Assembly (NCBI GenBank): GCA_963738345.1
Contig: CAVTWI010000002.1
Location: forward strand, 6,572,001-6,636,000
DNA: 64,000 bases
Reading direction: 5' to 3'
DNA from: Bog-159 sp963738345
Lineage (GTDB): Bacteria > Acidobacteriota > Terriglobia > Bryobacterales > Bryobacteraceae
Positions 9,457 to 19,207 of this stretch are shown one piece after another; within the stretch, counting starts at the first letter, position 1, and every line of letters begins with the position of its first letter. Below the pieces are notes generated by a model, which saw only the letters and a program-made list of their open reading frames with translations, was not told where the DNA came from and did no database searches. A program made the translations under genes and the position numbers.

Positions 9457-10336
9457 GGAGATCCATCAACTGAGGTACTTCTGCGCGGTGGCGCGCACCG
9501 GCAGCTTTACGCGGGCGGCGGTGGAAGAAGGCGTGGCGCAGCCCTCGCTATCGCAGCAGATTGTGAAGCTGGAAAAGACGCTGGGAGCCAAGCTGTTCGA
9601 CCGGCTCAGCCGCGCGGTGCAGTTGACCGAATACGGGCGGACCCTGCTGCCCAAAGCGCAAACCATTCTGCGCGAGGTGAACGAGGCGCGCAGTTCCCTG
9701 CAATCCCTGCGGCGCGGCGTCGGCGGGCACTTATCCGTGGGTTGCATTCCCACGCTCACGCCCTACTTTCTGGCCCCGCGGCTGAGCCGCTTCACCACCA
9801 ACTTTCCCCAAGTGGAGTTGCGGCTGGTGGAGGAGACCACGCCCAAGCTGGTGGAGTTACTGCAAGCCGGCGAACTGGATTTGGCTCTCGTCGGGTTGCC
9901 CGTAAAGAGTCCGGAGATGTTGTGCTCCGAGCTCTTTCGCGAACCCATCTGGGTGGCGGTAGGGAAGACGCATCGCCTGGCCGACCGCAAGGAAGTGCAC
10001 ATACCGGATCTGCGCGGCGAGAAAATCCTGCTTCTGAAAGAAGGACACTGTTTCCGCGACGATGCCTTGAAAATCTGCAGCCGCGCGCCGCACGCCGCTT
10101 TCCGCCATGTTCGAGACCGATCAATTCGCCAGCATCTTTCCGCTTGGTGGCGGCGGGTCTGGGAATCGCCCTGGTGCCGGAGATGGCGGCGCGCGACGCG
10201 ATGGATTGCCTGATCGGTGCCGCTCCAACCGGAGGCGTGGCGCCGCGTCGGCTATATCCGTGTGCGGCGGCATGAAGCCGGCGCGGCGCAAACGGCTTTC
10301 GTAAAATGGGTGCGGGAAGAGAGCGGCAAGATTTAG
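9455..10336 (+). pseudogene. oxyR: LysR-type regulator (OxyR-like), disrupted by three +1 frameshifts
   Basis: A LysR-family regulator divergent from katG, the standard place for OxyR. The first ~215 residues are intact. The winged HTH (MEIHQLRYFCAVARTGSFTR, then PSLSQQIVKLE) is followed by the effector domain starting GGHLSVGCIPTLTPYFL. GHCFRDDALKIC contains the Cys expected at the redox-sensing position of OxyR. After ~10,100 the reading frame changes three times (near 10,110, 10,145 and 10,216). Each change is repaired by removing one base, and the segments FETDQFASIFPL, LVAAGLGIALVPEMAA and PEAWRRVGYIRVRRHEAG then join in order. The repaired product is 292 residues, the usual OxyR size. 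Confidence 0.85.
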
Positions 10337-10366
10337 AACTCGTGTTCGGCCGCGGACGACGGGGCG

Positions 10367-11449
10367 CTATTTACGTTCTTCAAGGGCAGCGCACTCTGGA
10401 ATGTCGCGCGCCGCCTGGGTTTGGGCCGCGACTTCACAGGCGACGTGGTGGACGCCGGGGTCCATTGCGGAAGCATATACGCGCATGGTTTCGCGCCGGT
10501 GTTGCGGAGCCATGCTCCATCCAAAGAAGCCCCGAGTCCATTCCGAGCCTGCGCTAAGGTCGGCGATCAGGCGCCGATCTAGCGATTCGCAACTGCAGAG
10601 CCGCTTAACCATGAAGTCGCCCACGGTTTCGTCGGCGGCAGTTGCATTTCGAGCGAGGTCATAGGCTGCGCAGCGTCCCGGGAAGAACTCCGCAGTCACG
10701 AAGCACGCCGCAAAGCGCGCCGAGGGATTCGTGGAATGGCGGCAGATGTCATCGATCTGACTGGCGACAAAGAAGGGACCGGCAACCCCAACCAAGTCTG
10801 GCAAATCAAACGCCCAGTTGTGATTCACTCTGGGCCCGGCTTCCCCAAAATCCTCGCGTAGCTGGCTTTCCGGCAAACTCTCAAACTCGGCGCGCATTCG
10901 AAGCTCGACCAGACGCTGCAGGGGATCGGCATTACTCTTCTCGCCGGATTTCCAGGCTGATAGCAATGCAGGCAGCCAGCGAGAGGAAAGTTCGAGGTCA
11001 TAGGATGGGTAATCGCCGACGGTGTGTAGGTAGCCGCCTTCGTCGCGTAAGAAGACCACCCGGAGTGCGCCGGGATCCGGATGAAATAAACGCGGGCCGC
11101 CATGTTTACCTGAGGTCCACAGCCAACTATAAAATTCGACGGTGCTTCGAGCCGGTCCCCGTACCGGAATTAAGACTTCGGCACTGATTCGCGCGAGAGC
11201 AAGAGGAATGGCTGGCACCATCGGCCCGGCGGTTTCCGGCGGCTTGTCGACGATCTTCACGTCACCTGTCATTTTGAGGCGTGAAACTCTGACCACCAGG
11301 ATCACCGGAGCAGACCTCATGGCGGAGGCGGCTTGATCTCTTTGGGCGTAGATAACCGGGCGGATAACGTTAGCAGGTGAACCGTGCGCCACCGAAAGTG
11401 ACGCTATAAACGACATGGCTGCAAACGTCGGGGCCCGTGATAACGGCAT
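10367..11449 (-). CDS. Exported protein of unknown function
   Basis: 360 residues from the ATG at 11449, chosen because it gives a signal-peptide-like N-terminus (AAMSFIASLSVAHG). I recognise no family. The mature protein has a beta-rich first half (SAPVILVVRVSRLKMTGDVK) followed by a soluble mixed part with several Cys residues near the C-terminus (RHSTNPSARFAACF, KRLCSCESLDRR). It lies 46 bp downstream of the kinase-propeller gene on the same strand and is probably cotranscribed. It converges with the oxyR-like gene. An export role at the cell surface is likely; nothing more specific is supported. Confidence 0.6.
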   Translation of the reverse strand: MPLSRAPTFAAMSFIASLSVAHGSPANVIRPVIYAQRDQAASAMRSAPVILVVRVSRLKMTGDVKIVDKPPETAGPMVPAIPLALARISAEVLIPVRGPARSTVEFYSWLWTSGKHGGPRLFHPDPGALRVVFLRDEGGYLHTVGDYPSYDLELSSRWLPALLSAWKSGEKSNADPLQRLVELRMRAEFESLPESQLREDFGEAGPRVNHNWAFDLPDLVGVAGPFFVASQIDDICRHSTNPSARFAACFVTAEFFPGRCAAYDLARNATAADETVGDFMVKRLCSCESLDRRLIADLSAGSEWTRGFFGWSMAPQHRRETMRVYASAMDPGVHHVACEVAAQTQAARDIPECAALEERK

Positions 11450-11495
11450 GCTTGTATTGAAACCGATGGATGGGCGAATGTTCCCGCATGCGGAA

Positions 11496-14168
11496 TCAGG
11501 GGAGATCCAAGTCGAGGGCGTAGATGTCAGTGGTGCCGGTGTCTCGAAGAAGAAGCGGCGAATCGTCCGGCGCGAGGCCCATCCAATTGCCGCCGATGGG
11601 GCCAACGGGCTGGCGGAAATCCTTCAGGCTGACCACTTTTTCGAGTTTGTGATCCAAGATGCGGATACGGTAGACGCCGGTGGGTTGTCCGGCTTCGACC
11701 GACCCGGAGAAGTACACCCATTCGCCCGTATGTGACCACTCCGGCCACGCAGGCGCGGCTTTGAGGAGTTCGCTCCACTGTTGGGTCTTCTGGTCGAATA
11801 CCATCAGCCGGTCAGAGGCTTGCGAAGTCGCAATGATATAGCGTCCGTCGGGCGACCACCGGGGCGACCATAATCCTTCCGAGCCGGGCACTGCCGAAAC
11901 AGCGTGCGTTTTCAGGTCGACGATCTCCAAATGCAGCTTGCCGCCACGCTTTGTATCGTCAGGATGGCCGGCAACAAGGAGAGAATTACCATCCGGCGAC
12001 CAGGTTGGGTCGGAGCTCGAATGTTCGGGGGGCAGAATCTGTTCGGGCGTACCGCCATCCGCGGCAACCACGTAAGCGTTCCAGGCGTGGCCGGGTTCGC
12101 GCGCCATAAACGCGATCCGGCTCCCATCCGGTGACCATCGCGGCTGCAAAACAAACAGGGGCGGAAAAGTCAGTTGGCGCTTGTTACGCCAAAGCGTGCC
12201 ATCGGGGAATGTAACGTAAGCGACCCCCTTGCCCGCGGTGGAGAACTGCGGAGACATCGCCGAGATACCGGAGAGATAGGGGACGACTTGCTGCGTGGAT
12301 GCATCGTAGCGCACCATCTCGTAGCGAGGTTGTATAGTGCTCACAAACACTTTCCGACCGTCCATGCTAACGGCACCGGCGAACGTGTCAGTGGGTCCCG
12401 AAGTCAGTTGGACCGGATCGTGATTGATCTTGCGGAGCAGGCTCGAGCCTTCGCGAACGGCCCAAACGTTGCGGACCCCTCCATGGATAATGTTGAAGAC
12501 GAAGTAATTGCCGTCGGGCGTCCAAACCCCGTAGTAGGCGTCCGTGAATAGGCGGTGCGGATGGGCGCCGTCGGCGGAGGCTTCCCAAATCGAAAGATGA
12601 CCGTCCGCGTTCACCGTGAAACGGAGGCGCTTGCCATCGGGTGACAAGCGGATATTGGAAGCGATTTCGCCATCGGCGAGGGTCACCAGCTTTGCCGGAT
12701 CGGAGCCATCGTTTTTTGCCCTATAGATGATGTTGTTCCTGGCTAACAGGATCTCTCTTCCGTCGGGCGTGAAATCAGCGAAGCCGAGCAGGTTACCGAC
12801 GCGCCGCGGCGAGCCGCCCAGAACGGGCTGCATCCAGAGAGGACATTTCCGTAGGCTCCCGGTCAAATCAGGACAGGAAACCACCAGCATCGAGGACAGC
12901 GCGGGTGAGATGTCCACCAGGTAAGGGTTGGAGAGCGGCGTCTCCATTTGAACTGACTCGCCGCCCGCCGCCGGCGCTTGGTAGAGGGAACATCCCGCGG
13001 GGGTGCAGGATGAAAAGTAGATACGCGAGCCATCGGTGGAAACCGGTTGTTTATCGCGGCCGTCGGTCGTCACGCGGACGGATCCGGTCACGCGAGGCGG
13101 TGGCAAGGCTGGGCGTAGTAAGTAAGCCAGCAACAGGGCCACGAGAAGTGCGGCGCCAGCCATGGCAGGCCATCGGAATCGTGAGGTAGCGGGTTTTGCG
13201 GCGGCAATATTGGTGGTCTGATTGACGGCCGCCGCAGATCCGGTAACTAATGAAACGCCCGAATCGAAATCGCGTTTGAGTCGTTTAAGATCTGCCCGAA
13301 GCTCGGCGGCCGTTTGATACCGGAGGTCGCGATCTTTTTCCAGAGCCTTCCGGACGATGCGATCGAGTTCCGGGGGGATGGTCGGATTGACGCTGGACGG
13401 AGGGGCCGGATCGCCATGCAGGACGGAATCGAATATGGCGGCAGTCGTGGGTCCTGTGAAGGCTTGCCGGCCGGTTGCCATCTCCTGAAGCACCACGCCA
13501 AAGCTGAAAAGATCGGTGCGGGGATCGAGATCCTTACCGAGAGCCTGCTCGGGCGACATATAGGCGACCGTGCCGATGGTGCTGCCGGGTTCTGTGAGAT
13601 TCTGAACGTGAACCGTGACGGTCGCTTCGCCATGTGCGCCGGAGCCGGGGTTGTCTGCGGTTGATTTGGCAAGACCGAAATCAAGAATCTTGGCTTGGCC
13701 GCGGGGTGTGACGAATATGTTGGCGGGCTTGATGTCCCGGTGGGTGATGCCTTTGGAGTGCGCTGCATCCAGCGCATCGGCGATTTGAATGGCAAGATCG
13801 AGCAGGCCGTCGACGGAAAGAGAGCGGCTTTCGATGACGTGCTTGAGGGTGGCGCCCTCGAGGAGTTCCATAGCGATAAAGGGTTGCCCCTCGAACTCGC
13901 CGATGTCGTAAACCGTGCAGAGATTGGGATGGTTCAGGCTGGAAGCCGCGCGGGCCTCACGCTGGAAACGTTCGTAGACTTGAAATTGCGGTGCGCTGGG
14001 ATGCGCCGAAGCGGTAGGCGCATCAATCTCAGATAGGAATTTTAGAGCGACGAAGCGGTGCAGGCGGGTGTCTTCGGCCTTGTAGACGACGCCCATTCCG
14101 CCGGCGCCGAGTCTCTCAAGGATCTTGTAATGAGACACGGTGCGCCCGATCATATCGGCAAAGCCCAT
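11496..14168 (-). CDS. Ser/Thr protein kinase fused to a TolB/PD40-like beta-propeller
   Basis: 890 residues. The kinase domain (~14-285) has all key motifs: glycine loop GAGGMG (21-26), Lys43 in ALKFL, catalytic HRDIKPAN (Asp145), metal-binding DFG (Asp163) and the MSPEQALG activation segment. A single membrane helix (WPAMAGAALLVALLLAYLL, ~335-355) separates it from an extracytoplasmic C-terminal propeller of PD40/TolB type with repeats such as SPDGKRLRFT, WSPDGSRIAFM and WSPDGRYIIAT. This architecture is a hallmark of Acidobacteriota and Planctomycetota, probably sensing outside signals and phosphorylating cytoplasmic targets. The start at 14168 is chosen for the GGTGAGG just upstream; ATGs at 14210 and 14153 are also possible. 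Confidence 0.92.
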   Translation of the reverse strand: MGFADMIGRTVSHYKILERLGAGGMGVVYKAEDTRLHRFVALKFLSEIDAPTASAHPSAPQFQVYERFQREARAASSLNHPNLCTVYDIGEFEGQPFIAMELLEGATLKHVIESRSLSVDGLLDLAIQIADALDAAHSKGITHRDIKPANIFVTPRGQAKILDFGLAKSTADNPGSGAHGEATVTVHVQNLTEPGSTIGTVAYMSPEQALGKDLDPRTDLFSFGVVLQEMATGRQAFTGPTTAAIFDSVLHGDPAPPSSVNPTIPPELDRIVRKALEKDRDLRYQTAAELRADLKRLKRDFDSGVSLVTGSAAAVNQTTNIAAAKPATSRFRWPAMAGAALLVALLLAYLLRPALPPPRVTGSVRVTTDGRDKQPVSTDGSRIYFSSCTPAGCSLYQAPAAGGESVQMETPLSNPYLVDISPALSSMLVVSCPDLTGSLRKCPLWMQPVLGGSPRRVGNLLGFADFTPDGREILLARNNIIYRAKNDGSDPAKLVTLADGEIASNIRLSPDGKRLRFTVNADGHLSIWEASADGAHPHRLFTDAYYGVWTPDGNYFVFNIIHGGVRNVWAVREGSSLLRKINHDPVQLTSGPTDTFAGAVSMDGRKVFVSTIQPRYEMVRYDASTQQVVPYLSGISAMSPQFSTAGKGVAYVTFPDGTLWRNKRQLTFPPLFVLQPRWSPDGSRIAFMAREPGHAWNAYVVAADGGTPEQILPPEHSSSDPTWSPDGNSLLVAGHPDDTKRGGKLHLEIVDLKTHAVSAVPGSEGLWSPRWSPDGRYIIATSQASDRLMVFDQKTQQWSELLKAAPAWPEWSHTGEWVYFSGSVEAGQPTGVYRIRILDHKLEKVVSLKDFRQPVGPIGGNWMGLAPDDSPLLLRDTGTTDIYALDLDLP

Positions 14169-14254
14169 GGCCTCACCATAAGTGAGCACAGAGAGGGAGT
14201 CAAGTTTCACACGGCTTGCTATGCTGGTCGCTCAAGTTCGACACGAGGTGAACA

Positions 14255-14671
14255 ATGAGCCAAGCAATCGAGAATCTGGAGTCCGCCCTGCAACGCGCCT
14301 TCGCCGGCCGCCCGAAAGTTGGAGGTTTTCCTTATTTGGCGGAAACCCTACGGCGCGCGGGCGTAACGCGCAATCTATGGTATTTGCCGGCATGCCAGAG
14401 CCTGTATCTGACGGATGCCGGCGCAGTGGTGAGCCAAGGCACGCCCCTGCTGACTGGAACGGCTGATGTACCGCCATTCGACCGCGAGGCCTTGATCAAA
14501 GCCCTGCGCACCGACCAAGCTGGGCAGAGCACGTTTCCCGAGTTCCTGACCGCGTCCTGGCGCGCAGGAGTGGTGCGTTACGACGTCGATCTCACCGCCC
14601 GCACGGTGGCTTATTATGGGTGCCACGGAGAGGAGTACATCGAGAGCTATCCGGCTGTGGAGGTCGCCTGA
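14255..14671 (+). CDS. DUF1398 family protein (YbcV-like)
   Basis: 138 residues with a good ribosome-binding site (GAGGTG) 5 nt before the ATG. The C-terminal half carries the family signature: FPEFLTASWRAGVVRYDVDL, then ARTVAYYGCHGEEYIESYP. It is a small cytoplasmic protein related to E. coli YbcV; its biochemical role is not established. It is divergent from the kinase gene, with which it shares an upstream region of under 100 bp. Confidence 0.85.
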   Translation: MSQAIENLESALQRAFAGRPKVGGFPYLAETLRRAGVTRNLWYLPACQSLYLTDAGAVVSQGTPLLTGTADVPPFDREALIKALRTDQAGQSTFPEFLTASWRAGVVRYDVDLTARTVAYYGCHGEEYIESYPAVEVA

Positions 14672-14818
14672 AGGGTGCCATCCCGCCCGCTGCGAATCGT
14701 TCAAAGCCCGAGGCTGGTATACTCAGATTCTGTGAAAGTCGGGCATTCCCCTGACGAGAGGACAGCAACGAACGTAAACCGGCTCGCTCGAACGCCTGAA
14801 TGCATCCCAATAACTAAT

Positions 14819-16579
14819 ATGAAACATCCATTCTCAAACAACGTTTTATCCCAGTGCCTTCGGACTGCGGCCATTGCCGGCAGTGTGCCGGTTTTGATTG
14901 CAATGGCTTTGGTGTCGGCTGCGAGTCCAGCGCTCGCACAGACGGGACTGACCGGGATCTTTGGCGGTGGCCCATTTTATAAAGACGCCGCCAGCATTAC
15001 CGAGATCGAGACTTCTGGTTTCACCGAAGCCATCGTGTGGAGTGTCGAGGTCAACAGCACCGGCGACCTGAATTTCAATGGAGAATTCCCGCTGACCTCA
15101 AACGGCGTCTACATTGGCGGTCAGTCGTATCCCAATTTTGCCGCCAGCATGGCGCAGTTGAAACAGGGCACGGTAAAGCGTGTAACGTTCAGCATCGGAT
15201 CATCAAACGTCGGAGACTGGCAACATATCACGGCGTTGGTGCAAAGCCAGGGCGTCGGTCCGAATAGCATCCTTTATAAGGACTTTCAAGCGTTGAAGGC
15301 CGCCATCCCGGCTCTCGATGCAATCGATTTTGACGATGAGAACAGTTTTAATGCGCCCACCACAATTGCCTTTGGCGTGATGCTCGGAAAGCTTGGCTAC
15401 CACGTGGCGCCCGATGCATTTGACAATGCCAGTTATTGGACGAACGTCGTTTCCCAAATCAATACGCAACTTGCCGGAACGGTTGACGGCGTTCACTTGC
15501 AAGCTTACGCCGGAGGCAGCGGGAACAACCCCTGCGTGGGCTGGAATTTCGGCGCGGTCCCGGTGTGGCCCGGTCTTTGGGATCAGGTGGATACTCCCAA
15601 TCAGGTCCAGTCGATCATGACCGGCTGGCATACGGAATGTGGCATCAACGGCGGATTCATGTGGCTTTACGACGATTTCGTCGGCACTGGTCTTGCCGCG
15701 GAATATGCCAGTGCCATCAATAACGCGGTCGCCGGCAGCGGATTCACGCTCTCGGGGCCGGCTACGGTTTTTCTGAATCAGAATGCCTCGGCGAATGCCG
15801 TTATCACGATCACGGACTTCGGCGGATTTACGGGCGTGGTGACGCTAACGGTTTCAGGTTTGCCGAAAGGTGTGCAGGCGGTTGTTCAGGGGCAGGGCAA
15901 TAAGCAGAGGATCGTGTTCAAAGCTGGGGTATCCGCCAAGACCGGATTCACCGACGTCACAATTACCGGGACTTCCGGAACTGATAAGCAGACACTTCCG
16001 CTTGCCGTGGCGCTCAGTTCAGGCGTGGGTACGACTGGCAGCGGCACTCAGGTTAACCTGTCGACGCAATTCAACTTGTATGGCATCTACCAGGACGGCA
16101 TAACCTATACAACTGGGGGGCTCGACGGGGGCGGGTACTCGTACTCGGCGAATTTGCTCACCGGCGCGCGCGTTCTGAACGGCGTGCTCTTCAACTTCGG
16201 GCCGGCGAATGGCCTGGATGCGGTCGGTTGCAGTGGCCAGACGATTACACTGAGCGCGGGACAGTTTTCGAGCCTCGCACTGTTTGCGACGGGAGTCGAG
16301 GGAAGTCAAACGGCGCAAACGATTAAGGTCAATTATAACGACGGCACGAGTTCCCAGTTCACTCAGAGCTTCAGCGACTGGTACACGCCACAGAACTATC
16401 CGGGGGAGTCGGAAGGGGTCGCAATGGCATACCGCAATTTCGAGAATGGCACAAAGGACAACCGGACGTTCAATCTCTATTCATACCGTTTTGCATTGAA
16501 CGCGGCCAAGGTAGTGCAGAGTATTACGTTGCCCAACGACTCACACGTCGTTGTGCTGGCCGCTACTCTGGAGCCCTAG
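14819..16579 (+). CDS. Secreted GH18-like (chitinase-type) protein with extra C-terminal modules
   Basis: 586 residues from the ATG at 14819, which gives a signal peptide ending SAASPALAQT. The catalytic-type motif of glycoside hydrolase family 18, DxxDxDxE, is present exactly at Asp167, Asp170, Asp172 and Glu174 (ALDAIDFDDENSF). It sits in a TIM-barrel-like sequence with strands such as RVTFSIGSS, DGVHLQAYAG and GGFMWLYDD. After ~345 come a beta-sandwich segment (GFTLSGPATVFLN) and, from ~440, a module containing YGIYQDGITYTTGGLDGGGY and YRNFENGTKDNRTFNLYSY. Likely a secreted chitinase or endo-N-acetylglucosaminidase-like enzyme. A decayed copy of the last module lies ~2.8 kb downstream. Confidence 0.7.
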   Translation: MKHPFSNNVLSQCLRTAAIAGSVPVLIAMALVSAASPALAQTGLTGIFGGGPFYKDAASITEIETSGFTEAIVWSVEVNSTGDLNFNGEFPLTSNGVYIGGQSYPNFAASMAQLKQGTVKRVTFSIGSSNVGDWQHITALVQSQGVGPNSILYKDFQALKAAIPALDAIDFDDENSFNAPTTIAFGVMLGKLGYHVAPDAFDNASYWTNVVSQINTQLAGTVDGVHLQAYAGGSGNNPCVGWNFGAVPVWPGLWDQVDTPNQVQSIMTGWHTECGINGGFMWLYDDFVGTGLAAEYASAINNAVAGSGFTLSGPATVFLNQNASANAVITITDFGGFTGVVTLTVSGLPKGVQAVVQGQGNKQRIVFKAGVSAKTGFTDVTITGTSGTDKQTLPLAVALSSGVGTTGSGTQVNLSTQFNLYGIYQDGITYTTGGLDGGGYSYSANLLTGARVLNGVLFNFGPANGLDAVGCSGQTITLSAGQFSSLALFATGVEGSQTAQTIKVNYNDGTSSQFTQSFSDWYTPQNYPGESEGVAMAYRNFENGTKDNRTFNLYSYRFALNAAKVVQSITLPNDSHVVVLAATLEP

Positions 16580-16632
16580 GTCCACTCGCGTTACGGGACG
16601 GCGGTCCCACGGCTTTGTCGTGCACCGTGAGA

Positions 16633-16659
16633 CCCGTTTAAATATAACCGAACGGGAGG
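16633..16659 (+). promoter_or_regulatory. Inverted repeat covering the ribosome-binding site of the FG-GAP gene
   Basis: CCCGTT (16633-16638) can pair with AACGGG (16651-16656). The right arm overlaps the strong Shine-Dalgarno GGGAGG at 16654-16659 in front of the ATG at 16668. A 6-bp stem with a 12-nt loop could hide the ribosome-binding site. This is seen in sequence; regulation is inference and weak. Confidence 0.3.
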
Positions 16660-16667
16660 TTAAGTCT

Positions 16668-18971
16668 ATGTATCGGTATATCGCCTTAACCGCGATCGCC
16701 ATGGCCGCCCAAGGTGCCCTGCCCCAGGCATCGTTCAACGCGCCGAAATCGATTCCTGTACCCGTGGGGGTCGTCTCGGAAGTGGCGGGAGATTTTAATG
16801 CCGATGGCATTCCCGATCTTGCGGTGCCGGGCAACACCGAAGGAAACGTCGTGTCGATTCTTCTGGGCAAGGGCCGCGGCGATTTCGCGGCGCCGGTGAC
16901 CTACTCGTTGCCGGGAGTGCCCCAACTCGCCATAGTCGCGGGAGACTTTAACGGCGACGGCAAACTCGACTTGGCTGTGGACTACTGCGTCACGGGTCAG
17001 CCGCCCGATACTAACTGCGAGTCCGGCGGTGTCGCCGTTCTCCTCGGCAATGGTGATGGCACCTTTCAAACGGCTATTCCCAATGCTTTCGGAACCAGCT
17101 TTCCTACGTATATGGCGATGGCCGATTTTAACGGTGACGGCCATCTCGATCTGGCCATCACTGAATACGATGGCTCCGTCTGGACACTCCTGGGCAAGGG
17201 CAACGGCGAATTCCAGGCTGCCGTGAAGGTCTACCAAGATACCAGCGGCGAGAATGGCTTATACATCGCCGCTGCTGATTTCAATGGCGATGGTAAGCCG
17301 GACCTGGCTTTTACCGACTATTTGGCCGAGACCCTATATGTCCTACTCGGCAACGGGAACGGAGCCTTCCAAAAGCCTCAAGCCATAGTAATGCCGTCCA
17401 ACTATCATCCCGGTCCGCTGGTGGTTGGTGATTTCAACGGCGACGGCAAACCCGATTTGGCTGTAACTGCTACCCAGCAAACCGGCGGAATTCCACCGAT
17501 CTTCACCACCTACATTGCGGTCTTGCTCGGTAGCGGAAATGGTGATTTTCAGCCGGTTATTTACTATCCGGCGTCGGGCGCGGCCGCTGCCGTTGCCGAT
17601 TTTAATCATGACGGAAAACAGGATCTAGTGCTCACCGGCAGCAGTGGCGTCTTTGTGATGCTGGGAAAAGGGAACGGAGCGTTTGGGCGTGCCGCATCCT
17701 ACGTCGCAGGCGCGACGGTCCACGAACTGGCTGTGGCGGATTTTAACGGCGACGGCAATTTGGATGTGGCCGCCGGCGCCGATTTCTTCTCGATCGTCAC
17801 CATGCTCGGTGACGGCCAGGGGCATCTTCAGCACCTCCAGATTTCCAACGCGGGCGGCATTACTCCGCGCGCTTTCGCGGTCGCCGATTTCAACGGCGAT
17901 GGCCATCTGGATGTGGCCGCGATGGGTCCTTTCGCCACCCGTGGCGGCGAACTCAACATCCTCTTGGGCAATGGCGCCGGAACCTTCACGGCTGCGACGC
18001 CGGGCATTTCGCTATGGAACCTGACAGTGAATTCTCTCGCCACGGGAGACTTCAATGGTGATGGCAAGCCCGACCTGGTGGCGATCACCACCTTAGGCGC
18101 CACACAAACCGTCGCCGTCCTGTTCGGCAACGGTGATGAAACATTTCAGAGCCCCGTCTATTATGCCGTTCCGGGGGGAGGCGCCTCGGTTTATGTGGCC
18201 GATTTCAATGGCGATGGCAAACCTGATCTCGCCGTCACCCCGCCGCTGCCTGCCCCTGGAGACGCCGCCCCGAAAACTATTTCCATTCTGCTCGGCAATG
18301 GCAACGGCACTTTCGGTGCCCCCACTGCAGTCCAAGTTGGGAATCAGCCTTCCTCGCTCGCCGTGGCGGACTTCAACGGCGATGGCAAGCCCGATCTCGC
18401 CGTGGTCGTAGCTCCAACGGGTACAGCCGGCGCGGTGGCCATTTTGCTGGGCAAGGGCGACGGAACCTTTGGGGCGCCTGCCATGTATGCAGCCGGAATC
18501 GCGCCGTCATCCGTGGCGGCCGGCGACTTCAACCTCGACGGAAAGCCGGACCTCGCGGTAACCAATAATTACACCGCCGGCGCTGCCTACACAACCAGCG
18601 ACGTCGTAATCCTGCTGGCGCAAGAAAACGGAGGCTTTTCAGCGCCGACGCGTTACGCCATTGGCGCCGCCCCTGGGGCTCCCCCCCTCATTGCCGATTT
18701 CAACGGCGATGGAAATCCAGACCTTGCCGTGATCGATGGGTCTGGCCTAGCCATCTTGCTCGGCAACGGTGAGGGCGCCTTTTCCCATCCGGAATACTAC
18801 TCTCCCCAGGAAGGAGGCGTTCCTTACTACGTGGTCGGCCCGTCCGGTGTCGCATTTCCTCCGGTCTTCGGAGCCTTGGCTCTCGGAGACTTCAACGAAG
18901 ACGGCAAGCCGGACCTCGTCCAAGGCAATTCCGGCGCCGCGGTGGCAGCGCTCCTCAACACCACACGATAA
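16668..18971 (+). CDS. Secreted FG-GAP/VCBS repeat protein (14 repeats)
   Basis: 767 residues, with a strong GGGAGG ribosome-binding site before the ATG and a short signal peptide (YIALTAIAMAAQGAL). Nearly the whole protein is FG-GAP repeats. I count 14 calcium-loop motifs of the form DFNGDGKPDLAV, spaced ~50-60 residues, each followed by a strand like VAVLLGNGDGTFQ. This predicts two seven-bladed integrin-alpha-like propellers binding Ca2+. Such proteins are extracytoplasmic and act in adhesion or carbohydrate contact; no catalytic domain is seen. One repeat has His in place of the first Gly (DFNHDGKQDL). Confidence 0.93.
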   Translation: MYRYIALTAIAMAAQGALPQASFNAPKSIPVPVGVVSEVAGDFNADGIPDLAVPGNTEGNVVSILLGKGRGDFAAPVTYSLPGVPQLAIVAGDFNGDGKLDLAVDYCVTGQPPDTNCESGGVAVLLGNGDGTFQTAIPNAFGTSFPTYMAMADFNGDGHLDLAITEYDGSVWTLLGKGNGEFQAAVKVYQDTSGENGLYIAAADFNGDGKPDLAFTDYLAETLYVLLGNGNGAFQKPQAIVMPSNYHPGPLVVGDFNGDGKPDLAVTATQQTGGIPPIFTTYIAVLLGSGNGDFQPVIYYPASGAAAAVADFNHDGKQDLVLTGSSGVFVMLGKGNGAFGRAASYVAGATVHELAVADFNGDGNLDVAAGADFFSIVTMLGDGQGHLQHLQISNAGGITPRAFAVADFNGDGHLDVAAMGPFATRGGELNILLGNGAGTFTAATPGISLWNLTVNSLATGDFNGDGKPDLVAITTLGATQTVAVLFGNGDETFQSPVYYAVPGGGASVYVADFNGDGKPDLAVTPPLPAPGDAAPKTISILLGNGNGTFGAPTAVQVGNQPSSLAVADFNGDGKPDLAVVVAPTGTAGAVAILLGKGDGTFGAPAMYAAGIAPSSVAAGDFNLDGKPDLAVTNNYTAGAAYTTSDVVILLAQENGGFSAPTRYAIGAAPGAPPLIADFNGDGNPDLAVIDGSGLAILLGNGEGAFSHPEYYSPQEGGVPYYVVGPSGVAFPPVFGALALGDFNEDGKPDLVQGNSGAAVAALLNTTR

Positions 18972-19207
18972 GCGCAGGATTATCCGGCGGCACAAAACGG
19001 CCCCGAGGGCAGCCGATAACCCACCGGGGCGCCCGTCGATCCAGGCCGTATTCGATTTTCGGGCTCGCTCTGATCGTGTATATTTTGGCGCGATGCAAGC
19101 GGCCCGGCTCCTGCATCGCCGGACTCGTGGCACTCAAGTTGCAAAAAGTCAGGACCCACGCAGTGGAGCGCTGCCATGAAATAACGGGCCACTTTAGGCG
19201 CTTCGGC

